The notes: a model not told the origin generated them from the sequence alone. A stretch of 64,000 nucleotides of DNA from Streptomyces lucensis JCM 4490 (GCF_014650035.1 NZ_BMUE01000005.1:310001-374000); one strand, 5' to 3'. Positions 13,026-27,883 are shown, numbered from the stretch's first letter. Made by a program: numbers and translations.

Positions 13026-13105
13026 CCGAGCCGGACGAACCCCCGCGAACCCCACTCGGCCCCCCTCGATCGGCACGATCCGCGCAAAGCTCCTACGCTC
13101 ATCTC

Positions 13106-14212
13106 ATGTCAGAGGTGTACGCGAACCGCCGATCCCGGCTGAGGGACCACTTCAACGCGGCCGGCACCGCGGCAGCGCTCGTCACCCGCCCCGCCAACGT
13201 GCGCTATCTCGCGGCGGCGGCCCCCCAGGGCGCCGTCCTGCTCCTGGGCAGGCGCGAGGACCTGCTCGTCTGCGCCGGCCAGCCCGAGGACCGTCCGTTC
13301 GAGGGCCGGCCGGACGAGAACCTGCGGACGCACGTGCTGTCCTCGTCCGGCGGCGATCCCGCGGTGGCGGCGGCCGGTCTCGCCACGGCCGAGGGCGCCG
13401 ATTCCCTGGCGGTGGAGGAACACCACCTCACCGTGGCCCGCCACCGGGCGCTCGCCTCGGTCGCCCCGGCGCTCCGCCTGGCCGACCTCGGCGCGGCCGT
13501 GGAGCAGCTCAGGGTCGTCAAGGACGAGGAGGAGATCTCCTGTCTGCGCATCGGCGCCGAGATCGCCGACCAGGCGCTCGGCGAACTGCTGGAGTCCATC
13601 CTGGTCGGCCGCACCGAGCGGCACCTCGCGCTGGAGCTGGAGCGGCGCCTGGTCGACCACGGAGCAGACGGGCCGGCCTTCCCCACCTCCGTGGCCACCG
13701 GACCGCACTCCGGGCGCCGCGGCCACCGCCCCACCGACCGGCGCGTGGAGGAGGGCGACTTCCTCTCCGTCTGCCTGGGTGCCACCTATCGCGGCTACCG
13801 CTGCGAGATCGGCCGCACCTTCGTCATCGGCACCTCGCCCGCCGACTGGCAGATCGAGCTGTACGACCTCGTCTTCGCCGCCCAGCGGGCCGGGCGCGAG
13901 TCCCTGGCGCCGGGGACCGCGTACCGCGACGTCGACCGTGCCGCCCGCCAGGTCCTGGACTCCGCGGGCTATGCGGAGGCACTCACACCGCTGACCGGAC
14001 ACGGGGTCGGACTCGAAATCGACGAGGACCCGCAGCTGGCCCCCGCGGCCATGGGTAAACTGGACGCTTGCGTGCCGGTCACCGTCGAACCGGGGGTCCA
14101 CCTCCCGGGCCGGGGCGGTGTCCGGATCGATGACACGCTCGTCGTGCGCCCCGAGGCGGACGGCGGACCCGAGCTACTCACCATCACGACCAAGGAGCTG
14201 CTCGCGCTCTAG
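13106..14212 (+). CDS. M24-family (Xaa-Pro aminopeptidase-like) protein with altered metal ligands
   Basis: A 368-residue protein with the creatinase-like N-domain and the pita-bread C-domain of PepP/PepQ enzymes ([48 protein letters not shown]). Active enzymes hold two metals with Asp, Asp, His, Glu, Glu. By my alignment these positions are Cys223, Glu234, His299, Glu328 and Asp342, so three of five differ. It may use another metal, be weak, or be a non-catalytic binding protein. A TACGCT hexamer lies six bases before the ATG with no Shine-Dalgarno sequence, which suggests a leaderless start. It precedes efp, a common actinobacterial order. Confidence 0.85.
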   Translation: MSEVYANRRSRLRDHFNAAGTAAALVTRPANVRYLAAAAPQGAVLLLGRREDLLVCAGQPEDRPFEGRPDENLRTHVLSSSGGDPAVAAAGLATAEGADSLAVEEHHLTVARHRALASVAPALRLADLGAAVEQLRVVKDEEEISCLRIGAEIADQALGELLESILVGRTERHLALELERRLVDHGADGPAFPTSVATGPHSGRRGHRPTDRRVEEGDFLSVCLGATYRGYRCEIGRTFVIGTSPADWQIELYDLVFAAQRAGRESLAPGTAYRDVDRAARQVLDSAGYAEALTPLTGHGVGLEIDEDPQLAPAAMGKLDACVPVTVEPGVHLPGRGGVRIDDTLVVRPEADGGPELLTITTKELLAL

Positions 14213-14318
14213 CGACCCCAGGGAAGACCAGGCACATCCCCACGCCGCCCGGCCTTCCCCGGCGCCGCTGGGTGCGTGCGCCGGGGTCGTCCACGTCAGT
14301 CCAGGAGATTCCGCAACC

Positions 14319-14885
14319 GTGGCTTCCACGAACGACCTCAAGAACGGCATGGTGCTCAAGCTCGAAGGCGGCCAGCTCTGGTCCGTCGTCGAGTTCCAGC
14401 ACGTCAAGCCCGGCAAGGGCCCGGCCTTCGTGCGCACCAAGCTCAAGAACGTGCTCTCCGGCAAGGTCGTCGACAAGACCTTCAACGCCGGCGTCAAGGT
14501 CGAGACGGCCACTGTCGACAAGCGCGACATGCAGTTCTCGTACATGGACGGCGACTACTTCGTCTTCATGGACATGGAGACCTACGACCAGCTGATGGTC
14601 GACCGCAAGGCCGTCGGCGACGCCGCCAACTTCCTCATCGAGGGCTTCACGGCCACCGTCGCCCAGCACGAGGGCGAGGTCCTCTTCGTCGAGCTGCCGG
14701 CCGCCGTCGAGCTGGTCGTGCAGGAGACCGAGCCGGGTGTCCAGGGCGACCGCTCCACCGGCGGCACCAAGCCCGCCACCCTGGAGACCGGTCACCAGAT
14801 CCAGGTCCCCCTCTTCATCACCACCGGTGAGAAGATCAAGGTCGACACCCGCACCAGTGACTACCTCGGCCGGGTGAACAGCTAA
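14319..14885 (+). CDS. efp: translation elongation factor P
   Basis: Binds ribosomes stalled at polyproline stretches and promotes peptide bond formation. It is 188 residues, the standard length. The three OB-like domains start [17 protein letters not shown], and the tip loop is [12 protein letters not shown], with the Lys that is modified in some bacteria. No EpmA-like modifying gene is nearby, so the Lys state is unknown. The GTG at 14319 fits the family N-terminus, and AGGAG at 14303-14307 lies 11 bases upstream. nusB starts two bases after its stop. Proline-rich proteins such as the product of 12129-13025 are plausible clients. Confidence 0.96.
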   Translation: MASTNDLKNGMVLKLEGGQLWSVVEFQHVKPGKGPAFVRTKLKNVLSGKVVDKTFNAGVKVETATVDKRDMQFSYMDGDYFVFMDMETYDQLMVDRKAVGDAANFLIEGFTATVAQHEGEVLFVELPAAVELVVQETEPGVQGDRSTGGTKPATLETGHQIQVPLFITTGEKIKVDTRTSDYLGRVNS

Positions 14886-14887
14886 CC

Positions 14888-15316
14888 GTGGCTGCCCGCA
14901 ACACGGCCCGCAAGCGCGCCTTCCAGATCCTCTTCGAAGGCGACCAGCGCGGCGCCGACGTCCTGACGGTCCTCGCGGACTGGATCCGGCTGTCCCGGTC
15001 CGACACGCGGCAGCCGCCGGTCAGCGAGTACACGATGCAGCTGGTCGAGGGCTACGCGGAGCACGCGAAGCGCATCGACGAGCTGATCGCGCAGTACGCG
15101 GTGGGCTGGACGCTGGACCGGATGCCGGTCGTCGACCGCAACATCCTGCGGCTGGGCGCGTACGAGCTGATCTGGGTCGACGAGACCCCGGACGCCGTCG
15201 TCCTGGACGAGATGGTGCAGCTGGCGAAGGAGTTCTCGACGGACGAGTCGCCCTCGTTCGTGAACGGCCTCCTCGGCCGGCTGAAGGACCTCAAGCCGAC
15301 ACTGCGTCGCGCCTGA
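14888..15316 (+). CDS. nusB: transcription antitermination protein NusB
   Basis: An RNA-binding partner of NusE in rRNA antitermination complexes. It is 142 residues with the family opening ARNTARKRAFQILFEGDQRG, then WTLDRMPVVDRNILRLGAYEL and the closing LAKEFSTDESPSFVNGLLGRL. The GTG at 14888 follows the efp stop by two bases, so the genes are cotranscribed. Transcription runs towards bldD and is met by two strong hairpins at 15323-15395 and 15451-15496. Confidence 0.95.
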   Translation: MAARNTARKRAFQILFEGDQRGADVLTVLADWIRLSRSDTRQPPVSEYTMQLVEGYAEHAKRIDELIAQYAVGWTLDRMPVVDRNILRLGAYELIWVDETPDAVVLDEMVQLAKEFSTDESPSFVNGLLGRLKDLKPTLRRA

Positions 15317-15322
15317 CGAGAA

Positions 15323-15395
15323 GGGGCGCCGAGGAACCGCGGCGGCCGGGCGGCCATGGGCCGTCCGCGGCCGCCCGCGCGGTTCCCCGCGCCCC
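15323..15395 (+). repeat. inverted copy of a dispersed 20-bp streptomycete repeat, in a long imperfect hairpin
   Basis: The region after nusB folds as a long imperfect hairpin. GGGGCGC at 15323-15329 pairs with GCGCCCC at 15389-15395, and GGAACCGCG at 15333-15341 with CGCGGTTCC at 15378-15386, with further pairing inside. The 20 bases 15376-15395 are the exact reverse complement of 36420-36439 in the tandem repeat after rsmB, so this is a third, inverted copy of the same intergenic element. It probably also helps terminate nusB transcription. Confidence 0.75.
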
Positions 15396-15450
15396 GTCGG
15401 TGTGCCGTGGCTCCCCCCGTACCGGGAAGGGGCCACGAGAGCCGTAGAAC

Positions 15451-15496
15451 GCCGCCGGGGTGGCCGGAACCGTGAAGTTCCGGCCACCCCGGCGGC
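15451..15496. terminator. perfect 20-bp hairpin between convergent nusB and bldD
   Basis: Bases 15451-15470 and 15477-15496 are exact reverse complements, giving a 20-bp G/C-rich stem with the six-base loop CGTGAA. It lies between the 3' ends of nusB (plus) and bldD (minus), which is where a bidirectional terminator is expected. There is no U-tract, as is common for streptomycete terminators. Confidence 0.85.
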
Positions 15497-15522
15497 ACGT
15501 TTCTGCTGGGTTCTCCCCGCGC

Positions 15523-16026
15523 TTACGCCTCTTCGTGCGCGGCGACCGCACGGCGCGCGTCCGCGTCCAGGACGCCCCAGCTGATCAGCTGCTCGGTCAG
15601 GACCGAGGGGGACTGGTCGTAGATGACGGCGAGTGTGCGCAGGTCGTCCTGGCGGATCGAGAGCACCTTGCCGTTGTAGTCGCCGCGCTGGGACTGGATG
15701 GTCGCCGCGTAGCGCTGCAGCGGGCCCGCCTTCTCGGCCGGCACGGTGGCCAGCCGCTCCAGGTCCAGGACCAGCTTCGGCGGCGGCTCGGCGGCGCCGC
15801 CCGGAGTGGTGCCCGGCAGCAGCTCCTGCACAGGAACGCCATAGAAATCGGCCAGCTCGGCAAGACGCTGCACGGTCACGGCACGGTCGCCGCGTTCGTA
15901 CGAACCGACCACCACGGCCTTCCAGCGACCCTGGGACTTCTCCTCGACACCGTGGAGGGAAAGGCCCTGCTGGGTGCGGATGGCCCGGAGCTTGGCCCCG
16001 AGCTGTTTGGCGTATTCGCTGGACAT
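15523..16026 (-). CDS. bldD: developmental master regulator BldD
   Basis: A 167-residue repressor that holds back sporulation genes during vegetative growth when bound to c-di-GMP. The N-terminal XRE-type HTH is MSSEYAKQLGAKLRAIRTQQ onwards, with VVVGSYERGDRAVTVQRLAEL as the recognition part. The C-terminal domain has the c-di-GMP motif RGD-x8-RQDD (RGDYNGKVLSIRQDD), with exactly eight residues between. The start ATG is at 16026. Upstream on the minus strand are -35 TTGACG, an 18-base spacer and -10 TAACCT, with a palindrome matching the BldD consensus between and across them, so it is very likely autorepressed. It is divergent from pyrR. Confidence 0.98.
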   Translation of the reverse strand: MSSEYAKQLGAKLRAIRTQQGLSLHGVEEKSQGRWKAVVVGSYERGDRAVTVQRLAELADFYGVPVQELLPGTTPGGAAEPPPKLVLDLERLATVPAEKAGPLQRYAATIQSQRGDYNGKVLSIRQDDLRTLAVIYDQSPSVLTEQLISWGVLDADARRAVAAHEEA

Positions 16027-16094
16027 ATAGCTCCCCGGACACTGTGTCGACGCGGTCGGCTGTCTGCCCGCCGCGCGGCTGGTAACTCACTGTG

Positions 16095-16124
16095 AGGTTA
16101 CGCAGCGTGACTCTCGTGCGTCAA
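16095..16124 (-). promoter_or_regulatory. bldD promoter with consensus BldD box
   Basis: Read on the minus strand: TTGACG (16119-16124), an 18-base spacer, TAACCT (16095-16100), giving a start near 16088, about 62 bases before the bldD ATG. The plus-strand 15-mer 16097-16111, GTTACGCAGCGTGAC, fits at every fixed position the BldD consensus nTnACnC(A/T)GnGTnAn that I remember from the S. coelicolor regulon study. It covers the spacer and the upstream part of the -10. A second small palindrome, TCACTGTGA at 16087-16095, adjoins it. Confidence 0.8.
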
Positions 16125-16227
16125 GCCGAATGGTCCACACCGACTCTTCCGTGACGGCGCCGGCCGATTCCGCCAGGGGGGTGATCGGGGGGCTCCCGGG
16201 GACCTGCTACCGTGGATGGCGCAAATC

Positions 16228-16851
<624 letters not shown>

Positions 16852-16942
16852 CCAAGTCCGGCGTACGGCCGCTCCGGCGCGCCCGTACGCGCACCGGCCT
16901 GCCCCGAATCTCCTGACCGAACTGCCTTACGGAGCCTGACAG

Positions 16943-17923
16943 ATGCAGCGTCATCTCATCTCGGCCGCCGACCTCACCCGCGACGACGCCGTCCTGATCC
17001 TCGACACCGCCGAGGAGATGGCCCGGGTCGCCGACCGGCCGATCAAGAAACTGCCGACCCTGCGCGGCCGCACGATCGTCAACCTCTTCTTCGAGGACTC
17101 CACCCGCACCCGGATCTCCTTCGAGGCCGCCGAGAAGCGCCTCTCCGCGGACGTCATCAACTTCTCCGCCAAGGGGTCGTCGGTGTCCAAGGGCGAGTCC
17201 CTGAAGGACACCGCCCAGACCCTGGAGGCGATGGGCGTCGACGCCGTCGTCATCCGCCACGGCGCCTCCGGCGCCCCCTACCGCCTGGCCAACTCCGGCT
17301 GGATCGACGCCGCCGTCGTCAACGCGGGCGACGGCACCCACCAGCACCCCACCCAGGCCCTGCTCGACGCCTTCACCATGCGCCGCCGCCTGGTCGGCCG
17401 GGACGCCGGCCTCGGCCAGGACCTCAGCGGCAAGCGGATCACCATCGTCGGGGACGTGCTGCACAGCCGGGTCGCCCGCTCCAACGTCGACCTGCTGCAC
17501 ACCCTCGGCGCCGAGGTCACCCTGGTCGCCCCGCCCACGCTGGTGCCGGTCGGCGTCGGAAGCTGGCCCTGCGAGGTGTCGTACGACCTCGACAGCACGC
17601 TGGTGAAGTCCGACGCGGTGATGATGCTGCGCGTCCAGCGCGAGCGCATGAACGCCGCCTTCTTCCCCACCGAGCGCGAGTACTCGCGGCGCTACGGCCT
17701 CGACGGCGAGCGCATGGCGAAGATGCCCGAGCACGCCATCGTGATGCACCCCGGCCCGATGGTCCGCGGCATGGAGATCACCGCCGAGGTCGCCGACTCC
17801 GACCGCTGCACGGTCGTCGAGCAGGTCGCCAACGGCGTCTCCATCCGGATGGCCGTCCTCTACCTGCTGCTCGGCGGCAACGAGCCCGCCCTCACCCACG
17901 CCCGCACCCCCGAGGAGAAGTAG
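16943..17923 (+). CDS. pyrB: aspartate carbamoyltransferase catalytic chain
   Basis: Condenses carbamoyl phosphate and aspartate. It is 326 residues. The carbamoyl-phosphate loop [11 protein letters not shown], the [14 protein letters not shown] loop, [24 protein letters not shown] and [11 protein letters not shown] are all intact. There is no pyrI next to it, so it should act without a regulatory chain. It starts 91 bases after pyrR and ends four bases before pyrC. Confidence 0.97.
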   Translation: MQRHLISAADLTRDDAVLILDTAEEMARVADRPIKKLPTLRGRTIVNLFFEDSTRTRISFEAAEKRLSADVINFSAKGSSVSKGESLKDTAQTLEAMGVDAVVIRHGASGAPYRLANSGWIDAAVVNAGDGTHQHPTQALLDAFTMRRRLVGRDAGLGQDLSGKRITIVGDVLHSRVARSNVDLLHTLGAEVTLVAPPTLVPVGVGSWPCEVSYDLDSTLVKSDAVMMLRVQRERMNAAFFPTEREYSRRYGLDGERMAKMPEHAIVMHPGPMVRGMEITAEVADSDRCTVVEQVANGVSIRMAVLYLLLGGNEPALTHARTPEEK

Positions 17924-17927
17924 AACC

Positions 17928-19214
17928 ATGAGCAAGATCCTGATCCGCGGTGCGAAGGTGCTCGGCGGCGAGCCGCAGGACGTGCTGATCGACGGCGAGA
18001 CGATCGCCGAGGTGGGCACCGGGCTGTCCGCCGAGGGCGCCGAGGTCGTCGAGGCCGGGGGCAAGGTGCTGCTCCCGGGCCTGGTCGACCTGCACACCCA
18101 CCTGCGCGAGCCGGGCCGCGAGGACTCCGAGACGGTCCTGACCGGCACCCGCGCGGCGGCGAGCGGCGGCTACACCGCCGTCTTCGCCATGGCCAACACC
18201 TTCCCGGTCGCCGACACCGCCGGCGTCGTCGAGCAGGTCTACCGGCTGGGCAGGGAGCACGGCTACTGCGACGTGCAGCCCATCGGCGCCGTCACCGTCG
18301 GCCTGGAGGGAAGGAAGCTCGCCGAACTGGGCGCGATGCACGAGTCGGCCGCCGGCGTCACCGTCTTCTCCGACGACGGCAAGTGCGTGGACGACGCCGT
18401 GATCATGCGCCGCGCGCTGGAGTACGTGAAGGCCTTCGGCGGCGTCGTCGCCCAGCACGCCCAGGAGCCCCGCCTCACCGAGGGCGCCCAGATGAACGAG
18501 GGCGTCGTCTCCGCCGAGCTGGGCCTGGGCGGCTGGCCGGCCGTCGCCGAGGAGTCGATCATCGCGCGGGACGTGCTGCTCGCCGAGCACGTCGGCTCCC
18601 GCGTCCACATCTGCCACCTCTCCACCGCCGGCTCCGTGGAGATCGTCCGCTGGGCCAAGTCCCGCGGCATCCAGGTCACCGCCGAGGTGACCCCGCACCA
18701 CCTGCTGCTCACCGACGAACTGGTGCGCACCTACAACCCGGTCTACAAGGTCAACCCGCCGCTGCGCACCGAGCGCGACGTCCACGCCCTGCGCGAGGCG
18801 CTCGCCGACGGCACCATCGACATCGTCGCCACCGACCACGCCCCGCACCCCCACGAGGACAAGGACTGCGAGTGGGCCGCGGCCGCAATGGGCATGGTCG
18901 GCCTGGAGACCGCGCTGTCCGTGGTGCAGGAGACCATGGTGGAGACGGGTCTGCTGGACTGGGCCGGCGTCGCCGACCGCATGTCCGCCCGGCCCGCGCA
19001 GATCGGACGGGCCACCGGGCACGGCCGACCCGTCTCGGCTGGTGAGCCCGCCAACCTCACCCTCGTCGACACGGCATACCGTGGCCAGGTGGACCCCGCG
19101 GGCTTCGCCTCGCGCAGCCGCAACACCCCGTACCAGGGTCGTGAGCTGCCGGGCCGTGTGACGCACACGTGGCTGCGGGGCAAGGCCACGCTCGTCGACG
19201 GGAAGCTCACGTGA
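17928..19214 (+). CDS. pyrC: dihydroorotase (class I)
   Basis: Cyclises carbamoyl aspartate to dihydroorotate. It is 428 residues, an amidohydrolase TIM barrel. [10 protein letters not shown] gives the metal HxH, VHICHLST and TPHHLLLTD give later His ligands, and [13 protein letters not shown] carries the catalytic Asp. The length and motifs are those of the class I enzymes found in actinobacteria. The TGA overlaps the GTG of the next gene by four bases. Confidence 0.97.
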   Translation: MSKILIRGAKVLGGEPQDVLIDGETIAEVGTGLSAEGAEVVEAGGKVLLPGLVDLHTHLREPGREDSETVLTGTRAAASGGYTAVFAMANTFPVADTAGVVEQVYRLGREHGYCDVQPIGAVTVGLEGRKLAELGAMHESAAGVTVFSDDGKCVDDAVIMRRALEYVKAFGGVVAQHAQEPRLTEGAQMNEGVVSAELGLGGWPAVAEESIIARDVLLAEHVGSRVHICHLSTAGSVEIVRWAKSRGIQVTAEVTPHHLLLTDELVRTYNPVYKVNPPLRTERDVHALREALADGTIDIVATDHAPHPHEDKDCEWAAAAMGMVGLETALSVVQETMVETGLLDWAGVADRMSARPAQIGRATGHGRPVSAGEPANLTLVDTAYRGQVDPAGFASRSRNTPYQGRELPGRVTHTWLRGKATLVDGKLT

Positions 19215-19765
19215 CACCTGTAATCCTGCTGGCCGGGAAGTCGGCCGACGTCACCGACTGGCCGGGCCGCATCGGCTGGCTCGTCGGACTCGCCCTCTTC
19301 GTCGCGCTCGTCTACTGGCTGATGCGCGAGGGCTGGAAGTGGCGCGGCACCCTCCAGGGCGACATCCCGGCCCTGCCCACCGCGCCGGACGGAACCGGCC
19401 CGGTGAGACTGAGCATGAGCGGCCGCTACCACGGCTCCACCACCGCCGGGCAGTGGCTGGACCGCATCGTGGCCCACGGCCTCGGCACCCGCAGCCGGGC
19501 CGAGCTCACCCTGACCGACGCGGGCCTGGAGGTCGAGCGCCCCGGAGCGAACGACTTCTTCGTCCCCGCGGCCGCGCTGCGCGGCGCCCGGCTGGACAAG
19601 GGCATCGCCGGCAAGGTCCTCACCGAGGGCGGACTGCTGGTGGTGACCTGGGCCCACGGCGACAGGCTGATCGACTCCGGGTTCCGCTCGGACCGCTCGG
19701 CCGAGCACACCGAATGGGCCGACACCCTGAACAAGATGATCGACGACACGGAAGGCGCACGATGA
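19211..19765 (+). CDS. small membrane protein with PH-like domain inside the pyr operon
   Basis: A 184-residue protein with one membrane segment at about residues 20-37 ([18 protein letters not shown]) and a soluble beta-rich part ([31 protein letters not shown]) that looks like a bacterial PH-type domain. Function unknown. The GTG at 19211 overlaps the pyrC stop by four bases, and the end overlaps the carA ATG by four, so it is translated as part of the operon. I remember this position being kept in Streptomyces, which suggests a real link to pyrimidine synthesis or its location, but the sequence shows no catalytic motif. Confidence 0.75.
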   Translation: MTPVILLAGKSADVTDWPGRIGWLVGLALFVALVYWLMREGWKWRGTLQGDIPALPTAPDGTGPVRLSMSGRYHGSTTAGQWLDRIVAHGLGTRSRAELTLTDAGLEVERPGANDFFVPAAALRGARLDKGIAGKVLTEGGLLVVTWAHGDRLIDSGFRSDRSAEHTEWADTLNKMIDDTEGAR

Positions 19766-20902
19766 CGACCTCCACCAGGGGAGCCGCGAAGGTTCCCGCC
19801 GTACTCGTCCTGGAGGACGGCCGCACCTTCCGCGGCCGCGCCTACGGGGCCGTGGGGGAGACCTTCGGCGAGGCCGTGTTCTCCACCGGCATGACCGGCT
19901 ACCAGGAGACCCTCACCGACCCGTCGTACGACCGCCAGATCGTCGTCGCGACCGCCCCGCAGATCGGCAACACCGGCTGGAACGACGAGGACGACGAGTC
20001 CCGGCGCATCTGGGTCTCCGGCTACGTGGTGCGCGACCCCGCGCGCGTGCCGTCCAACTGGCGCGCCAAGCGCTCCCTGGACGACGAGCTGGTCGCGCAG
20101 GGCGTGGTCGGCATCTCCGGGATCGACACCCGCGCCCTCACCCGCCACCTGCGCGAGCGCGGCTCGATGCGCGCCGGCATCTTCTCCGGCTCCGCGCTCG
20201 ACAGCGCCTCCGAGGCCGAGCTGGTCGAGCGCGTGCAGGCCCAGCCGCACATGAAGGGCGCCAGCCTCTACGAGGAGGTCGCCACCAAGGAGGCGTACGT
20301 CGTCCCGGCGGTCGGCGACAAGCGCTTCACCGTCGCCGCCATCGACCTCGGCATCAAGGGCATGACCCCGCACCGCATGGCCGAGCGCGGCATCGAGGTG
20401 CACGTGCTGCCCGCCACCGCCACGGCCGACGAGATCTACGCCGTCGAGCCCGACGGCGTCTTCTTCTCCAACGGCCCCGGCGACCCGGCGACCGCCGAAG
20501 GCCCGGTCGCGCTGATGTCCGCCGTCCTGGAGCGCAGGACGCCGCTGTTCGGCATCTGCTTCGGCAACCAGATCCTCGGCCGCGCCCTCGGCTTCGGCAC
20601 CTACAAGCTGAAGTACGGCCACCGGGGCATCAACCAGCCGGTCCAGGACCGCACGACCGGCAAGGTCGAGGTCACCGCGCACAACCACGGCTTCGCCGTG
20701 GACGCGCCGCTCGACAAGGTCAGCGACACCAGGTTCGGGCGCGCCGAGGTCTCCCATGTCTGCCTCAACGACAACGTCGTGGAGGGGCTGCAGCTGCTCG
20801 ACCAGCCGGCCTTCTCCGTCCAGTACCACCCCGAAGCGGCAGCGGGCCCGCACGACGCCGCCTACCTGTTCGACCGCTTCGTTTCCCTGATGGAGGGCCA
20901 GC

Positions 20903-20910
<8 letters not shown>
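19762..20910 (+). CDS. carA: carbamoyl-phosphate synthase small (glutaminase) chain
   Basis: Hydrolyses glutamine and passes ammonia to CarB. It is 382 residues. The N-terminal CPSase domain has [14 protein letters not shown], and the class I amidotransferase domain has the nucleophile Cys in [14 protein letters not shown] plus the His/Glu of [10 protein letters not shown]. The ATG overlaps the previous stop by four bases. The end overlaps carB by eight bases, as expected for a tightly coupled two-chain enzyme serving both pyrimidine and arginine synthesis. Confidence 0.97.
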
Positions 20911-24211
<3,301 letters not shown>

Positions 24212-24219
24212 CAGCCCTT

Positions 24220-24249
24220 GAGGGGGACACCGGAAACGGTGTCCCCCTC
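24220..24249 (+). terminator. 13-bp hairpin with GAAA loop between carB and pyrD
   Basis: GAGGGGGACACCG (24220-24232) and CGGTGTCCCCCTC (24237-24249) pair fully around a GAAA tetraloop. It lies 8 bases after the carB stop and 29 bases before the pyrD ATG. It may end most pyrR-carB transcripts or protect their 3' ends by blocking exonucleases, with read-through into pyrD-pyrF. Confidence 0.75.
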
Positions 24250-24278
24250 TTCACGAGGACCCCTGAGGACTTTCCCCG

Positions 24279-25381
<1,103 letters not shown>

Positions 25382-25385
<4 letters not shown>

Positions 25386-26227
25386 CCGTTCCGGAGCCCT
25401 TCGGCGCGCGCCTGCGCCGCGTCATGGACGAGCGCGGCCCGCTCTGCGTCGGCATCGACCCGCACGCCTCCCTGCTCGCCGAGTGGGGGCTGGACGACGA
25501 CGTGGCCGGTCTGGAGCGGTTCAGCCGGACCGTCGTCGAGGCGGTGGCCGACCGGGTGGCCGTCATGAAGCCGCAGAGTGCCTTCTTCGAGCGCTTCGGC
25601 TCGCGCGGAGTGGCCGTCCTGGAGCGGACGGTCCAGGAGGCGCGCGCGGCCGGCACGCTGGTCGTGATGGACGCCAAGCGCGGGGACATCGGCTCGACCA
25701 TGGCCGGGTACGCCGAGGCCTACCTGCACAAGGACGCCCCGCTGTTCTCCGACGCGCTCACCGTCTCGCCGTACCTCGGCTACGGCTCGCTCGGCCCGGC
25801 CGTCGCGCTGGCCCGGGAGAGCGGCGCCGGACTGTTCGTGCTGGCCCTCACGTCGAACCCGGAGGGCCCCGAGGTGCAGCACGCGGTCCGGGCCGACGGG
25901 CGCAGCGTGGGCGCGACCATGCTGGCCCACCTGGCCGCCGAGAACGCGGGCGAGGCGCCGCTGGGTTCCTTCGGCGCGGTCGTCGGCGCCACGGTCGGCG
26001 ACCTGGCGGCGTACGACCTCGACATCAACGGCCCGCTCCTGGCTCCCGGTGTGGGGGCGCAGGGGGCGACGGCGGCCGATCTGCCGAAGGTGTTCGGGGC
26101 GGCGGTGCGCAACGTCGTCCCGAACGTCAGCCGGGGTGTGCTGCGCCACGGTCCCGGCGTCGGAGCGCTGCGTTCGGCCACGGAACGCTTCGCGGAGGAG
26201 ATCCGGGCGGCGGTCGCCGGCTCCTGA
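25382..26227 (+). CDS. pyrF: orotidine-5'-phosphate decarboxylase (type 2)
   Basis: Makes UMP from OMP. It is 281 residues and of the type 2 subfamily found in actinobacteria: [39 protein letters not shown] (catalytic Asp-Lys-Asp array) and [18 protein letters not shown] motifs. The ATG overlaps the pyrD stop. pyrE, the missing orotate PRTase, is not in the window. Confidence 0.95.
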
Positions 26228-26549
26228 GGCGCTCCGGGGGCGTCCCCGAGGTCCTTCCCAGGGGGCCGGCCGGGCCGCGCGGGACCGGTTCGGGTGTGAC
26301 CGCGGCCTCAATTCGGGGGCAATATGTCCCAAATGTCCGGCCTGGCGGAGGCTGACCAGGACTTTTCCGCTGTTCTCGCTGACTCTGGCGGACTTGCCCG
26401 CTAGTCTCCGAGCAGTGGGGGCGCCTCCCGCGTCCCACAAGGCAGTGGGGGAGAACGGGCAGCGTGTTGCTCGCAGCTCCCCAGGTGTGGGGCGACTAGG
26501 TTCCTCACCGGTCCGTATCCGACAGTTCGACATCCGAGGTGACGTAGGC
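26228..26549 (+). promoter_or_regulatory. leader/promoter region of the sIHF gene
   Basis: A 322-base gap without a convincing gene. The best promoter reading is CTGACT (26379-26384), a 17-base spacer and TAGTCT (26402-26407), leaving about 140 bases of leader. A second -10-like TAGGTT is at 26497-26502. The purine-rich AGGTG at 26536-26540 is the likely ribosome-binding site. No pyrF terminator of clear shape is visible. Confidence 0.4.
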
Positions 26550-26873
26550 GTGGCTCTTCCGCCCCTTACCCCTGAACAGCGCGCAGCCGCGCTCGAAAAG
26601 GCCGCCGCGGCTCGCCGGGAGCGGGCCGAGGTCAAGAATCGACTCAAGCACTCCGGCGCCTCCCTGCACGAGGTCATCAAGCAGGGCCAGGAGAACGACG
26701 TCATCGGCAAGATGAAGGTCTCCGCACTGCTCGAGTCGCTGCCCGGCGTGGGCAAGGTCCGCGCCAAGCAGATCATGGAGCGTCTGGGCATCTCCGAGAG
26801 CCGCCGTGTGCGGGGTCTCGGCTCCAACCAGATCGCTTCCCTGGAGCGTGAGTTCGGCAGCACCGGCTCCTGA
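26550..26873 (+). CDS. sihF: streptomycete integration host factor sIHF
   Basis: A 107-residue nucleoid-associated protein that binds and bends DNA and affects condensation, sporulation and antibiotic output. It is the actinobacterial (mIHF-like) type, unrelated to E. coli IHF. It starts (V/M)ALPPLTPEQRAAALEKAAA, with the long first helix, then the helix-two-turns-helix region ALLESLPGVGKVRAKQIMER and the end RVRGLGSNQIASLEREFG. The GTG at 26550 gives exactly the 107-residue length remembered for sIHF. The order pyrF-sIHF-gmk-rpoZ is typical of actinobacteria. Confidence 0.95.
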   Translation: MALPPLTPEQRAAALEKAAAARRERAEVKNRLKHSGASLHEVIKQGQENDVIGKMKVSALLESLPGVGKVRAKQIMERLGISESRRVRGLGSNQIASLEREFGSTGS

Positions 26874-26933
26874 GTCCGGGTCCTGCCGGACCGGGAGTCC
26901 CGGGCACTGCGGGATTGCTGGAATAATCGCCGC

Positions 26934-27527
26934 ATGGCTGTAACACCCCGGGGGACGACCCCCGAGCCCCCGGACGCACGTCCGCGGCTGACCGTGCTCT
27001 CCGGCCCCTCAGGGGTCGGCAAGAGCACGGTCGTCGCTCATATGCGCAAGGAACACCCCGAGGTCTGGCTCTCGGTGTCCGCGACCACCCGCAAGCCGCG
27101 CCCCGGCGAGCAGCACGGAGTCCACTACTTCTTCGTCACCGACGACGAGATGGACAAGCTGATCGCCAACGGCGAGCTGCTGGAGTGGGCCGAGTTCGCC
27201 GGCAACCGCTACGGCACGCCCCGCGCGGCCGTGCAGGAGCGGCTGGAGAACGGCGAGCCCGTGCTGCTGGAGATCGACCTCCAGGGAGCCCGGCAGGTCC
27301 GTGACTCCATGTCCGACGCCCAGCTGGTGTTCCTGGCTCCCCCCTCCTGGGAGGAGCTGGTGCGCAGGCTCACCGGGCGGGGCACCGAGCCGCCCGAGGT
27401 CATCGAACGCCGTCTGGAGGCGGCCAGGACGGAGCTGGCGGCCGAGCCGGAGTTCGACGAGACCCTGGTCAACACCTCCGTCGAGGACGTGGCGCGCGAG
27501 CTGCTAGCCTTGATGGACGTTGTGTGA
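26934..27527 (+). CDS. gmk: guanylate kinase
   Basis: Phosphorylates GMP to GDP. It is 197 residues. The P-loop [12 protein letters not shown] lies near residue 24, and the GMP site is in [35 protein letters not shown] and [13 protein letters not shown] are conserved. No Shine-Dalgarno sequence is seen. AATAAT at 26922-26927 ends six bases before the ATG, so translation from a leaderless mRNA is possible. Confidence 0.96.
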   Translation: MAVTPRGTTPEPPDARPRLTVLSGPSGVGKSTVVAHMRKEHPEVWLSVSATTRKPRPGEQHGVHYFFVTDDEMDKLIANGELLEWAEFAGNRYGTPRAAVQERLENGEPVLLEIDLQGARQVRDSMSDAQLVFLAPPSWEELVRRLTGRGTEPPEVIERRLEAARTELAAEPEFDETLVNTSVEDVARELLALMDVV

Positions 27528-27610
27528 TCGTCACCGCTGCACGCTGCTAGGCAGGGCGCGCAGAGCCGGTCGCACCGACTGATTCTTTCCCACCCATCGG
27601 AAGGTAGAGC

Positions 27611-27883
27611 GTGTCCTCTTCCATCACCGCGCCCGAGGGCATCATCAACCCGCCGATCGACGAGCTCCTCGAGGCCACCGACTCGAAGTACAGCCTCGTG
27701 ATCTACGCGGCCAAGCGTGCCCGCCAGATCAACGCGTACTACTCGCAGCTCGGCGAGGGCCTCCTCGAGTACGTCGGTCCGCTCGTCGACACCCACGTGC
27801 ACGAGAAGCCGCTCTCGATCGCCCTGCGCGAGATCAACGCCGGTCTGCTGACCTCCGAGGCCGTCGAAGGCCCGGCGCAGTAG
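27611..27883 (+). CDS. rpoZ: RNA polymerase omega subunit
   Basis: A 90-residue polymerase assembly subunit. The family core [28 protein letters not shown] is cut here by GTG start choice only; the C-terminal part [20 protein letters not shown] is also typical. GGAAGGTAGAGC upstream supplies a ribosome-binding site. It is followed by a clear terminator hairpin. Confidence 0.96.
   Translation: MSSSITAPEGIINPPIDELLEATDSKYSLVIYAAKRARQINAYYSQLGEGLLEYVGPLVDTHVHEKPLSIALREINAGLLTSEAVEGPAQ

Noticed and set aside
15323..15395. A small unannotated gene between nusB and bldD
   Set aside because: The sequence is explained by hairpins and the dispersed repeat, and frames there lack starts with ribosome-binding sites.
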